From the NCBI GenBank assembly GCA_933228895.1, contig OW121853.1, positions 79,902,645 to 79,966,644 of the forward strand: 64,000 bases of DNA, read 5' to 3'. The stretch is from Platycnemis pennipes (Eukaryota; Arthropoda; Insecta; Odonata; Platycnemididae). Numbering within the stretch: the stretch's first letter is position 1; the number at the start of each line of letters is the position of its first letter. The position numbers and the translations under genes are program-made. The notes beneath the pieces were generated by a model that was given only the letters and a program-made list of their open reading frames with translations, was not told where the DNA came from and made no database searches. This document shows, one piece after another, positions 1-12,900 of the stretch.

Positions 1-3000
1 CATGTGTAACCACTGGAGTGGGCATTCTTATTTGAGGACAAATAAAGATGAGACATCTCCCGTTTTCCATGCAGCTTGAAGACCGAGGGCAAAAACAGTT
101 TTCACTCTGCATTAAAATTTAGTTTTCAACCGACGAGGTAAAAATATGCGGCCTGTAAACAATTATCCTACGTCGGATAGTCTCCCAATACATATTAATA
201 ATATATTTTTAATTATTTATTTATATTTATAGGTTTATTATTATTTTTAAAGAAACATTCAGTACACAACTAAAGTTTCTGTGAAAGTGACATTTGATAC
301 GGCCGGTAAATAGAAATCGAAGGAAGTATTTTTCCAAAAATGTTTGTTTATATTATTCATGATAATCTAACCTCCCACTAATTTGAGAATGAGACCCTTG
401 ATAATGACGCGAAGGTGTTTAAATCGCTAGGGTCATTAAAAGTTTTGTGGAAAATTACAAAACTCTGTTCTTGTACTCAACTATGAAAAAATTGCACATG
501 GTAAAAGACGAGGTTATTTCTTTGATCCCACTAATTTCTTTAGTGGCAGTAAGTAGTCCATTTATGCAAGGTAAGTAGAATTGGTAAAAATGTTAATATT
601 TCAATGCTTACCAAACACATAGTGCAGTTTTCAAAACGTACTCCAACTGCATAGGTTACATCGGATAAGTCCGAATCCTCAGTTGAACCTGGAAGACAGA
701 GAAAACAGGTATGTCTCAGGCAAAATTAGACACCACGTCTCATGGGTTACCAAGGTGGTGTTGTACGAATCTAATTAGGTAGAAGTTTATCTTAATTGCA
801 AGAAAATATGTCATTGAGTTCTGAAAATAATATTTTCCAGTTCACTTTAATCACTGAGTCACCGGACGAATCATTTGAACCAAAATCATAATGAAATAAT
901 GTCAATATATGTTATATCAATGCTATGTTCCATTAACCTGTATACATATACCTATACAATGCACAAGACTGCTGATATCTATTAACATCTGAGCAAACAT
1001 CTGAGCACTTCGCTGGCTAAACAGAAGAACAACTATTCGGTAAGAACATCAAAGTCTTCCATGTATCTTTTATGTTGATATTTTTGACGTAGAGAGTCAT
1101 TGTTTAGGGGTTGTTCATATTTCGCGGATATACTGAATTAAAGCAATGGAAATCTACTTTGTCTACATTATTTCCCTCACAGTTTCCATTTCCTTCCACC
1201 CGCTGGGATCCATACGCTGAAGGGCTCGTTCTCCGAGGAATTCTACGGGAACGAGATTGCTTATTCCAGTCCTGGAGCTCCATACTACTTACTTCTCCTT
1301 ACTCAGCCTCTCACTCCATCCTAACCTTGGGGCATTGCATTTGCATGTACGTACCGCGAACCCAAGGGTCCCGATCTAGATGGAAATCGGGTCGAGTTTA
1401 AAGACTTCCCGTATAGTCACTCCCCATCCGACCCCGAGTTAAAGGTCTTTGAGTTATGTGAGAACCAAATGAGTTTATGGTGCAGTCGGCCTGCCCCTGA
1501 CGCAATCATAGTTCTTGCATGATGTGTTGGCGCGCAATATATGATTTTCTGCATTTATGCGCTACGGCTAATGCAAAGTACAAATATAAAATCGTTTCGG
1601 AGAAGGGAAGTGCTAGGATGCTTGTGGAACATAAGTTTATGGGCAATAGATATATTAAATTATATAATTTCATTCCAAATAATAATTTCCCACGTGCAGT
1701 TCCAGAAATCATAAACTACTGAAGGTTTTTTGAGACCTTTCATGGCCATAGGAATTAAATTCAAGTGGTGAATAAAAATGTGATTTATGATATATATCTA
1801 GAGATACATATTTGAGGAAATTCATTAGCATCCCTTACCCGTGTATAATGCGAAAATAATATAACAATTCATGTGAAGCACAATTTATTTAAGCATTAAT
1901 TTTAATTCCATGAATTAAATCAATACATAGCACCAATAAACCTTTATGAGTGATTAGTTCTTCTCTATGAAGGAAGTGTTCTATGATATTTTTAGATTCT
2001 AACATTATCATAGTAAGAATTAAATACTCAAAGTACATGCTACTAGACTGAATGCGGAAGGGAGTACGGCTACTGTGATGATTAATGAGCTCTATCATTG
2101 GCGCCCATCCTCTCTTTGCACTCCTTATAACATTTGTCTCGGAGGGCACATCTGAGGTGGAAGTTTGGTGAAAATGTAGCCCAGAGAGTCCGGGGATTTA
2201 ACAGCACACTTAACTCGCCGGATTACGATGGAGAGAATAACAAGAGATAGAGAACCTCGACTTTGAAAGAGAATTAGATAGGAGACCTGGGTAAGGTGGC
2301 AAACGAAGGGGACAAAGTAATCGTGGGAGACCACTTTGATACAATATCCTTCCAAGTTTTGTGGGAAACTCCACGTAGGCGTCTGAGACTTAAAGGCCGT
2401 AGAAAAAACAAACTGAAATAGCATGTGAATAATTAAGTCTGCTTTAGCCTATTTTTATGCCTATATTATTAATTATTAGTGCACATTAAACTTTATGACA
2501 TAGAAAGAATACAAAGGATATAAGAACACTCAAAGTTGTTTTTTTTTATACCTAATAACAGTCAGTAATAGGTATGCCTTATAAACATGTATGTAGGTAC
2601 ATACATTACCTTGCAGAAAAACTTTAAAGATATACGATTCATTGTTAAAGCATACACCTATACTTACTTATTCATCATCAGTCAACAATTCTATGATTGG
2701 TTTGAAGCAGCCCTCTATTCGATTTGCCTATCGGCTGACCTCTTCAAATTCACATAATAATTTTCTTTCTCATCCTTCATTACTTGTTCCATATCTCTTT
2801 CCATGCCTCCAAACTCATCTATCCTCCTCATCCACTTTTCCGCATGCACAACTTTATCTTAATTCTTTCTTTATTCAAAATTCTTTGCTGCTGTTTCCTT
2901 ATTTGGCCAAGGCTAGCTCATTTATGTAAAAAGGGTGCGTAATTCTTTGGAGACTCCTCTTACTTTTCCACTCTTTCTTCACTTTACAACCACCGCTCGT

Positions 3001-6000
3001 AATTCACGCTACTTATTTACGTCACTTTTTCACGATTTCATCTGAAACCTGACAAAAGATGGGATGCTGTGAACGTTAAAAATTCTGAGAAATATTTACC
3101 ACGGGAACACAAAAATAGCAATGTGCTGATTGCATACGGCAAACACGAGATTGCTGATTTTAATTATTTCAATGAGTGGTTGATTGCGGTAATAATACTT
3201 CATAATAGTATGGACTTGATTGTTACAAATGGACATAAAATACTTAAGTTCTAAAAACTATGAAAAATAAAAGAGAAAACTTTTAATTTTGATTGAAAAC
3301 ATCTTTTTACGATGATTATGTATATTGTAACCATCGATGTATTCTGATAACCTAAATTAATATATTTTTTACTCCTTTAAAGTCTTGATTTATCTAACGT
3401 GACAGCAATATGTGAGCTTAAGCACCCGTTACTAAAGTTTCCTGTCTGTGCCTCGACCTTGGAACTGTTAACTGTTTAACTGTAAGCGGGAAACAAATAT
3501 TTTCTTTGATCGACAAGACCCTCTGAAAGGGACAAATAATCATATCCCAAGAGCATAGCTTATCTTATGCATAAGAATCTTTTACACTAGCTTGGGTTAG
3601 GTAAGGAAAGAGCTAGGGAAATGAATATCATCCAGGGGAGAACAGAAATAAGTGGAAAGTGTGCTGAGGGAAGGCTTTCTCGAAAGAAATACCCCACGCC
3701 CTCGATAGTAAAGACAGGGATATACGAAATCTCTGAAAGAGAGAAAGGGTAGATGACAAAGGAAGAAGTGCTTTAGAAAGATTGGGAACAATGAAGTGTG
3801 CAGGAAAATACAAGAAAGAGAACGAACGTCAAATGAAAGGAGCAAGAGAGGAGAGAAAATACCGGAGAACCTTACCACACCAACGTCCGCTGGGATTTCG
3901 AGCCCGCGTGCATCAAACCGCCCCAGAAACGCACAAGGCCAACGTCGCTTTACTCCAGAGTGGTGAGGAAAGGGTAGGATTCCGCTTTAGAGGGAAATTC
4001 GTGTTTATTCATGTCTTGCAGTAGGTGTTTGAGCGCGCGGGGCCGCGTGATAGTTCGCGCAGACGCCTACCGTCGCATTCCCCTTCGCAGTGAAGTCTCG
4101 AGCTAAGTAGTGCAACCTGAATCGCCTGCTCATCTCCTTTGTGGGTGGGAACCCATGCGATCCATGGAAGTTTTTGCGAGCGCACGCGGCCGTGTGAGTT
4201 CGCCAACTGACGGGAGGAAGGATAGCACTAAGAGGAGGAAAAGTAGGCTAACCAGTAGGTTCTCCAGAGGGAAGGAGAGATGCGAGGGGTGCTTCGCGCG
4301 ACGAGGCCCGAGAATACATAGCGCGTTGCAAGAGCGCATTTCGCGGAGGAAAGGGACCGAGAAGAAGGGGGGGATGTGGATAAAGTTTTGGGGCAAAAAT
4401 CTAGCGGGTGTGGGCGGGTGAGATTTCACGGCCGCCGCGATCCTCTGTAACGCAACGCCCTCAGTCATTTGCTGAAAGCATTTTGACATTCATCAAACCT
4501 AAACGAGCGGCTTAGCGTCGCTAAGCGTGGGAGGAGAATGGTGAAGCGTCGCACCAACACACGCTTATCTATATATGTATGAGCTGCCTTTGTCACAAAA
4601 GGTAAATAAGTCCATCGGGATGTTAATGAGGGAACAAATTTCAGCTGGAAACGCGATATTAAGTACGGACCCTGCCGGAGCGCTGGGCCGTGAACGGGGA
4701 ATGGTAACGGCCTTTATATGCAGTTGGCCAGTTAATTACGCTAAGTACCACATTCGATTCATGCACCATTTTCAATTTTGAAATATCTGGCATATACCTA
4801 TTCGAATTATCTTTAATGAGTTCCATTTTTTTTTCTTTTTACTGACGTTCAAAAACAAGGCATAGTTTTGGGAAAGGAAGGGTAGTTCTATTTGCACTAC
4901 AAGATAAAACGTGAATAAAAAGGATTTTAATTTTCTATAATGTAAACAGCACTTTGGCAAATGAAATGCCTTAGCCGGTTAAACTACTCTATTTAAGGAG
5001 TATATAAAGAGCAAAGTTCATGAGATTAATGCATACACGAATGCCGGTTAAATTATGTAAACATGTAATAGTAAAGGAAGTTAATAAGTTTTTAAGACTA
5101 TGGTACGGTATTCAAAAAAGTATAAAGAGGGTAAATATGTCTATCTTCCGAAGGAAGTATTAGAGACATACCATCTAAATATTTACGTTCACGGAAATGG
5201 AATAATACTTAAATAATTTAGAGCTTGAGTAGAAATGGAGCACTATTACAATTCATTCCATCACAAAGTGTGGTTTTCATTAAAAAAATTGAAACTCTTA
5301 ACTAGAGCAAAACAAAAGTTTCATCTCTGCTGGAATCTATTTTCCCTAAATGGAACAGTCGTTGAGAGATTCGGAGAGTCAGTTCTTTTCGAGCTTTGTC
5401 GTCCGTGTTCGCCATACGAGAACTCTAATATTAACAAACCGAAAGGAGATCAAAACATAGAATAAAAACGCACTTATTACGGCTGCCGTGCAGGAGGATA
5501 AACAGTTGCTGAAAAAGAAAGAAGAAAATCTCCGAAAAAAAGGACCCCTCCAATATTGGCCGAGCTGGGAGAGAACAAAGGAATACGTCTTCGCATTGTT
5601 CAACCATGTATTAACTATTCCGCGATCGGAGCCTTTTGGAGAAGCTCGCCATGAAACTCTTCTCGTGGAACAAACAATTCGCAAGTTATGGCGAATTTTC
5701 ATATCCCTTGGCGTTGTCTCACCACTGGATGGGAATCGATAAGCGAGCTAATCTTCCATCCGTGGACATGAGCCGGAACACAAGAGAATCGAAACTGATA
5801 AGGTGAGCAGGAGATGAGGAAGGAGGAGTAAAATGGGATAGAATCTGGATCCTAGAGCGGAGAAAAATCCAGAGAGGAACGTATTATGTTGGATGCTACT
5901 ACATCAATGTCCTACGGGAGAGGACAAGAGGAATTGCGATGCGCGGATAAATTCGCGAATTGGTGACTGGGATATGGGAAACATAAAGAGTTTCTTTTGA

Positions 6001-6645
6001 ACAGGGCTTGAAACGAGCGTTGACGTCGAATGGTGGACTCAGGCGCAAGAAGAGCTCCGTTGTAACACTTCAGTTTTTATTCGCACGGAATCACGACGCT
6101 TGTTTTCCCCTCAGACGCAAATGGCGAAACAAATTAAGTGGCCTCTTTCACGGTTGACTATTCCCGCAATAACATACTTCTTTTTGAGTTCTCTTCTGTT
6201 TCCCTCCTCAGTAATTTAGGTCGAGAGAGAATATTTGCTCTCCATTTTGATTTAGAATCTCTTGACGCACATCTTTTTCATTGCACAAAACGAAATACGA
6301 TGTAATCTGCTTACAGGAAAGTAAGTAATATTATGAAAACGGTTAATATCCAACAGTGGATTTTTATAGAAAATTTCGAACCAAAGATGCAACAAATTAT
6401 TGATGACACGGTTACTTGTGAATATTCGGAGGACAATAAAAATATACAGTCATTTCTTAACTAGAACTGAATTAAGCAGATAACACAGTATCAATAGAAG
6501 GTAATAATTCTCTCACCAAATTTAATCAATAAGATTCACTAGCGTTCAAATCAGAAGAGAGGAGAAGAGAGAAGAACAAGGAATAACTATCAATACCCAC
6601 GTGTGGGGAAAAATACAAAGAGCACGATCCATTAAAAAAAGGACG
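1..6645. other. AT-rich DNA with no recognisable gene
   Basis: I see no convincing gene, RNA gene or element here. The ORFs are short, overlap on both strands and lack known motifs. A GC-rich, CpG-containing patch at about 3840-4560 contains two similar GC-rich stretches about 150 bp apart (near 4030 and 4175), both of the form GAGCGC..GGCCG. It has no recognisable coding signal. The rest is AT-rich with homopolymer runs. Confidence 0.5.
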
Positions 6646-6655
6646 ATGAAGAGAT
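6646..6655 (+). repeat. Left target-site duplication of SINE A
   Basis: ATGAAGAGAT, repeated exactly at 6982-6991. The pair brackets the SINE and fixes its ends at 6656 and 6981. Confidence 0.85.
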
Positions 6656-6981
6656 CGGGTTGGTGTGGTGGCTAGAGTGCTGACTTCCCATCCCGAGGGC
6701 ACGGTTTCGATTCCCAGCAGTGGCGGTTTTTTCAGTGCAAAACCGATCCCCACTTGAATGCCTTGTGGAGGGCATCTAAAGTTCAGTACTCCGTTCGTCG
6801 GATGGGACGTTAAGCCTTGGCGCCTTTCGTTAAGAGTAGGGTAATGCCGACGCCGGATTTCTCTCTACCCTTCCTCCGTTCCCTGAAAACTCCGACCGTT
6901 ACCCAATTACTCACCTATCTTATATGGCCCAAATGCCCTCAGGTGTCGGTCGCCTCCTTTGAACAACCAACCAACCAACAA
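6656..6981 (+). mobile_element. tRNA-derived SINE, family A, full length
   Basis: The 5' end looks like a tRNA-derived RNA polymerase III promoter. An A-box-like TGGCTAGAGTG lies near 6670 and a B-box-like GGTTTCGATTCCC near 6703. A tRNA-unrelated body follows, and the tail is a CCAA repeat at about 6965-6981. The element is flanked by a perfect 10-bp direct repeat, ATGAAGAGAT, at 6646-6655 and 6982-6991, as expected for LINE-driven retroposition. Related copies lie at 31318-31612 (minus strand) and 33183-33330 (truncated). The shared body segment includes a CAGTACTCCGTTCGTCGGATGG-like block. The intact duplication suggests a fairly recent insertion. It has no coding capacity. Confidence 0.85.
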
Positions 6982-6991
6982 ATGAAGAGAT
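6982..6991 (+). repeat. Right target-site duplication of SINE A
   Basis: Exact second copy of ATGAAGAGAT, directly after the CCAA-repeat tail. Confidence 0.85.
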
Positions 6992-9900
6992 GTTAAACAC
7001 GGTGGGAAGGTTATTGGTTGGAAATTAGAAGTAGGGTAAGTGAGGAAAGGGCACTACATTTTCTTTCAATTTCTTTCGGAACAATTTCAGAGTGTAAGAA
7101 ATCGTTCTGCTAAAAGAAATACATAGCTAATGATACAAGATATTGAGGTGCGAAATGCAAAGAAGTACAGGAATATTCCATTAAAAACTATTCATACGTC
7201 CAGAACTATCAATCAAATCATTTAAGAAATTATTTCCGTAATAATCAAACCTAAATTTAATGCTGTTAATTTAATGAAATATCTAAGATGAATTAAAGAT
7301 CCATCGATTTCCACGTAACAAACTTTTAATCGTAATTCTATCAGATGTAAGAATATCATTTGTTTATTTATTTTTAATGATAAATAATTATATAAATGTT
7401 GAATTTATAACATATTAATTAGTAACCAGATAAAAGGCAGATGCGCTATTTTAAGAGCAGCTAAAACGAATATATAAGAAGACGGATGGTGTTTAATTAT
7501 TTCAATGTGCTGCTCCGCAAACATCTTAAGGAAGTACACCATAGATCGTTTCATCTACGAAAGAAGATACTCTCATAAAATAGAACCAACGCAGCTCACA
7601 AGAACGTGGCGTCCATTGCAGATAACATGCTATCATGCTGTAGTACCACGAGGGGAATACTTTCACTTCCATCATAACTTCCACAATCAGCATGGTCGCC
7701 CGATGAATGCCGAAAGATAACGTGGGACACATTTTTGAACGTTAGTTATGAAAAAATCCACGCTGTTGCCATAAACACAGCATTCAGAGGGGCCACAAGT
7801 TTCCGTTTACTAGAAATTGCGTTCCACAATGCCAACTCGCCTTGACGCACAAGGTCACAGATTGCCACGGCAATAAAAAATATCAAGAACCCCACATAGT
7901 ACCGTGCCCTCATCCGTTCTCTCATCCTGTCGCGGAGAAAAGAAATCTCATAACCTCTCTTTTAATGGTAGTCGGAGGCAAACACAGCACAATCCTATCC
8001 TTATTGCAGAAGCACCATCCTCCAAGTCCCCCTTCTACCAAACGAAAATAATACCTTCGCTCGCCTCCCAAAACTCCTCTGTAAAGTCCTTGATTCTCTT
8101 TATGTAAACTTCTTAACCCACCAGCACAAAATCCACGCGAAAAACCACTCTTCCACCCGGAGAAATATTTCTCTCGCCCGCACCTTACCCACGAGCTTTC
8201 CTCATTTCTCACCCTACTTCCGCAAGCGCCCAGCTTATGAGCCTTCCGTGCTGGGAAGCAACATCAGAGTGGAGCGTGGCGTCCGGAGGGCGAAAGAATC
8301 GGAGCACTAGAGAAGCCGATCTTGGAATGAAGTCCTCTACATGTGGTACTGAATGTATAAATGTAAACATGCTGGCAAGGTTAAATGTAAATACGTCTGT
8401 GAATGAGATGAACAATATATATGTCCCTGAGACGAAAAAAACACAATGAAGAATGAGAGCAGATGAACTCACCTTGCGGGTGAGTATTTTCGGCTAGAAC
8501 TAGGACTTAAACCGCTAAAACGTTCAGATAAAAGTAAACAAAGTCCCTCAAGGACTTTGGTACGGTATTCATAGTTATCTCTCATTAGGTGGCTTGTATA
8601 AGTAAATTGTAGTGGATGAACGTAGTGATAACATATCGCGGTACCCAGAAGATGTATATAGATAAGCTTTTCACAGAAATGACGTTTATGTATAGCTGGG
8701 TATTGAAGATAATAGATAAGTGCAATCAATTCACCCTAACACCAATGGATTTGCGATGACTGAGAAGTTAGGCAAATTTAGAGAAAAATAAGTAGTAAGA
8801 TCCCACGAAGGAAATCAGGAGCCAAGGAAAAGAGATTCAGGCAATTTGAAGTATAAATATGAAACTGAGGTAGAAAAGAATTTGGAAACATTGCGGGGTG
8901 CATTTAAGCACTCATAATATTAAAAACGCAGGTGATAATAAAGAACTTCACAGGAACGTATATGAGGATGGTGAAATACTTATAAGTCATTGAAACATTA
9001 AAGGCTTGAATTGAGCAAGCTGGAAACGCTTGATGGTGAGATGACAATTGCTAAATTAAAAGAAGTAAAGTAAGGAAGGGAAAATCATGAGAGAATAATT
9101 AAAGATAAAATGCAAGACAGTATAGAATAGAAAGAAACATACAAGCACGGATGAAATGGTGTACCTGCCTTCAAAATTCGTGCAGGTCATGAAACATGAG
9201 TTTTCACAATAACCTCACTCGATAATATGATTCCACATCACAAACAAAGAAACAAAGACGTTAATATTCCTAATATTTCACATAAAGGTTAACGACAAAC
9301 GGCACATGGAAAAATTTAGGCGTGAAGCTATAGGCACTTATTGGAGAATTTTTCAAAGATAGTACCTTAAGTCATACATCATCTCAAAATACATACGAGC
9401 CTTCAGATTTTAGGCAACTTTTTAAAGCAGTAATATGAATATGTGTTAAAAGAGAGTGCTGTGTCATGCTGTACGGCATACCGTATTTTCCTGTCGGCGA
9501 TAAGGAAGAGGGTACGTCAGGAAGTGGCATGAATGCGAGAGGAGGATGGATTATGGAAAAGAAAGGGAGGGTAGACAGTTCCAATGAGGGGTTGAGAGAT
9601 TCAGCTACACTCTGAAATGAAACCGTATACGCTCTGCCGAGAAAATAGGAGAGTGTACGCGACTCAGTTCGAAATAGGGAAAGATAGGGAGGATGAGAGC
9701 CATGCTACCACCCATCACCATTAACCCGGAGGGATGGAAGAAGTAAGGCGGGCAACATCCATTGTGCCACACAGACTTTCCTTATAACTGCCCCGTCATC
9801 CTCGCCCCCTATTTACTCTTCTACGGGTCCTCACCGGAAAGGGGAAAGAAAAGGAAAGGGAGATTCAGTACGGCTCGAGGTAGTGAGGATCAGGGGAGAT

Positions 9901-12900
9901 TTTTCGGTAAGGGCGGGAGGGAGGGTGGGAGGGGTTGGAAGTGGCTTAAAGCAACTCGGAAACGGAGGACAATACAGGGGGAGGAGCTTAGGGAGGAGGG
10001 CAGGACTTGGTAAACAAGGAAACGTAGAAGGTAAAAAGAATGTATGAGGGTCAGGAGGAGGGAGAAGCATAAAATAAAACTGCTGCTGTTTACAAGTGAT
10101 GTGGAACTGTCGTCCAACTTAAATCTCTGATTCGCGGAATTGAAGATACAACCTAATAAATCCACAGGGAAAGATTTGATCACCTTATTTCAACAACGAG
10201 AGATGAATAGACGAGAAAAGTTAGAGGAATGATACTTAAACATATTCTCGCACTAAAAACCCTTTACCTGGGGGGATGAATTTAGAAAAAAATAGAAATA
10301 CTCGACTGTATTTTTATGCTGAAGAATGCCTATCATTTCGTGGAAACACATAGCAGAATGCACAAGTGAGACATTCTAAGGAAAGCTACACGCTCATCTA
10401 CACACCCTTCGCAGTGTGAAGAAGGAAAGGCGAAAGCACCAACTGGGAGGAAGGGGGAATGACTGATTAGTAGTTTATTTTTTCAAGAAAGACTTTAAAC
10501 TAAAGCTATCCTCTTCCTTGGTCACAAATATTCGCATGGGACTTCCTTTTAAAATTGTATATCTATGAAAAGTACCTCTCTAATTAAATCGGCAATGCTA
10601 GATTAATAGGCGTTCGTGTACTGAAATTGAAAAAATCAATGCTCTTAGGTTCATATAAGTGTATCAATTGATTCTCCTAAAGGATTTCTAAACATCTATT
10701 TTCCTTTTCTTAAGTAATCTCTTTCTTTAAATACTCATTTTTGTTCAAAAGTCATTTTTCTGATATGATTCCGATATGCAATGAATTTTGCAGGCAAAAG
10801 TTAAGCAGAAATGACACACAGTGGTTAGACTGTATTGGAACCATGAACGAGCAATTATATTAATTCACACTATCCAGGAAGAGCATTCCTTCTATTTGTA
10901 GCCTTTAATCTCGCATGGTTTGGCTTATAAACTATTATCAACAAATTAAAAGTCCAAATTCAAGCACTTATAAATTGTACCTAAACTTTTGCTTCGCTAA
11001 AACTAGCATTTTGATGGAAGAAATATAACCGCCGAAAATATGCATACTTATTATCAATGACTGAATCTTGCTCTGCTAGAAACGCCAAGCGTATCCTTAT
11101 CCCTATCCTATGAGTCATCTGCGTTCAATCGGACACCTTTAGTAAGAAAACATGAATTAATCAATGATTCCAATTCCGTAATTTACCGCGTTAATTAACT
11201 TGCGTCGAAAATAACATCCATTTGACCACATCCGCGATTCACTGACTAGACTGATTGACCTGCGTCCAGAGCCGTATGAGAATTTCCTACCTCTGCAATA
11301 TCGCGGCGCGTGTGCAGTGGACGTGGCCCCGATGGGGAAAGTTCCGCTAGAAAGGTGTGTCCGTCCAATCATATGGTGTTGACGAACTGCTCGTTTTGCA
11401 GGGAGCGAGGCAAGTGACCGATTGGCATAGAGGACGGCGGCCCGGGGGGCTCCAATCAATCGTTGCACTGCGGAAAGATGAGGGAAACAAAGGCAACGGA
11501 CATGAAAGGCCAATTCACGGGCGAACCCGAATTCCCAGTTGCTCCCTGAGTACACAAGCAACTTGACTGACAAAAAAGAGAGAGCTCTCAAAATACAGAC
11601 GATTTGATTTCGTTTACTACCTTATCTTGACAAGGTAAACGTGTTTTAAAATGTTTTTTATAAAAAAATAAAATAATCCGAATAAAATTTTTTATTAATA
11701 GAATAAAAATCCAAAATTTAGTACCCAAAAAAGGCAAATCACATATGTACGTTTTGCCAAAGGAATTATTTTGGTAAAAAATTCATCTTTTCCATTCGAA
11801 AGCAAGGAAGTAAATGGGCAGAATGAGGCAGGGAAACAAAAGATTTTTAGCAAAAGCTCTGGGTGAAGCATTAACACAGTAACGCTAAGAATAAACTTAA
11901 CATTGATGCTTACAAACGGTAGCAATTTACGGTGCGCCAAGCTCAATCAACGATCAGAGGAAATTGGGCATAATACACGGGAGTCTAGTAACGTCCAGTT
12001 ACTGAATGAATTTAAGATTTGAATTTTATATTAACATGGGTCAAAATGGAAGCAGGACGAATTTCATTTAATTAAAAATGTAATAATGGTGAAGAAATGA
12101 AAAATGATTATATGCCCCTAATCTCTTCAATGGTTATATGAATGTATGTCTACGTATTTTTTTATCCTCGGAATATCACTTGCTACTAAATATTCAAATG
12201 GTATTTCCAATTATTTTGAAGCTTTATTCATTTATTGTCTATATCTTGTATTAAAGGGCTCTTTATAGTAGCTATGAAATATTTTAATAATGGAAGAGTA
12301 TGATAAAGGTGATTAAAATATTTAAGCTATGGGTTTGTGTTACAGTAAAAAACCCATATACTAAGGGAATGAAAATTATTTTTTAATAATTGATGAAATA
12401 GGAGTGCCATGGATATGGAGACACACGTAATGACAGAGCAAAATCCTTCTGATACCCTGTCCTTCGGTGCACAGTTTCAAGCAGTTTCAAGGGAGAGCAG
12501 CATCACGTAACTGAATCAGCGAACCAGATTGACAACACCTCGGGGTGTTTCACATTATCAAAACCAATCAGCGGTTTTCGTGCACCACTGAAGTAGCGAC
12601 CTATAGTCTCACAGAAAAAGTTACCAACTGAGTTCCCTCAAGCCAGTCCCATGTGTAGTGGAAGAGGGTGAACTGTCACGGTACGTAAATAAATAAAATA
12701 CAGTATAATAATAAGTTGTCGTTGCTTGTTAGTTAGGCACGTGCAACGAATCAAATAGCATAAACAAAGAAGTAGATGTTTTAATCAGTGGTTTTTAGCC
12801 ACGTGTTTGAATCTATTACGTTTTAACTATCGATAACAGCCCATAGATATTTGTGCGTCAAAACCAACTGCTTCCTCCCTGAACTCAGGAATGAATCCGA

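Noticed and set aside
1111..1401. Possible coding exon after a CAG acceptor-like site near 1180
   Set aside because: Two frames look equally protein-like for about 40 codons, no donor or partner exon was found, and there is no recognisable motif.
11157..11591. 144-residue minus-strand ORF
   Set aside because: No recognisable motif; the GC-rich patch with CCAAT-type boxes explains the lack of stops at least as well as coding.
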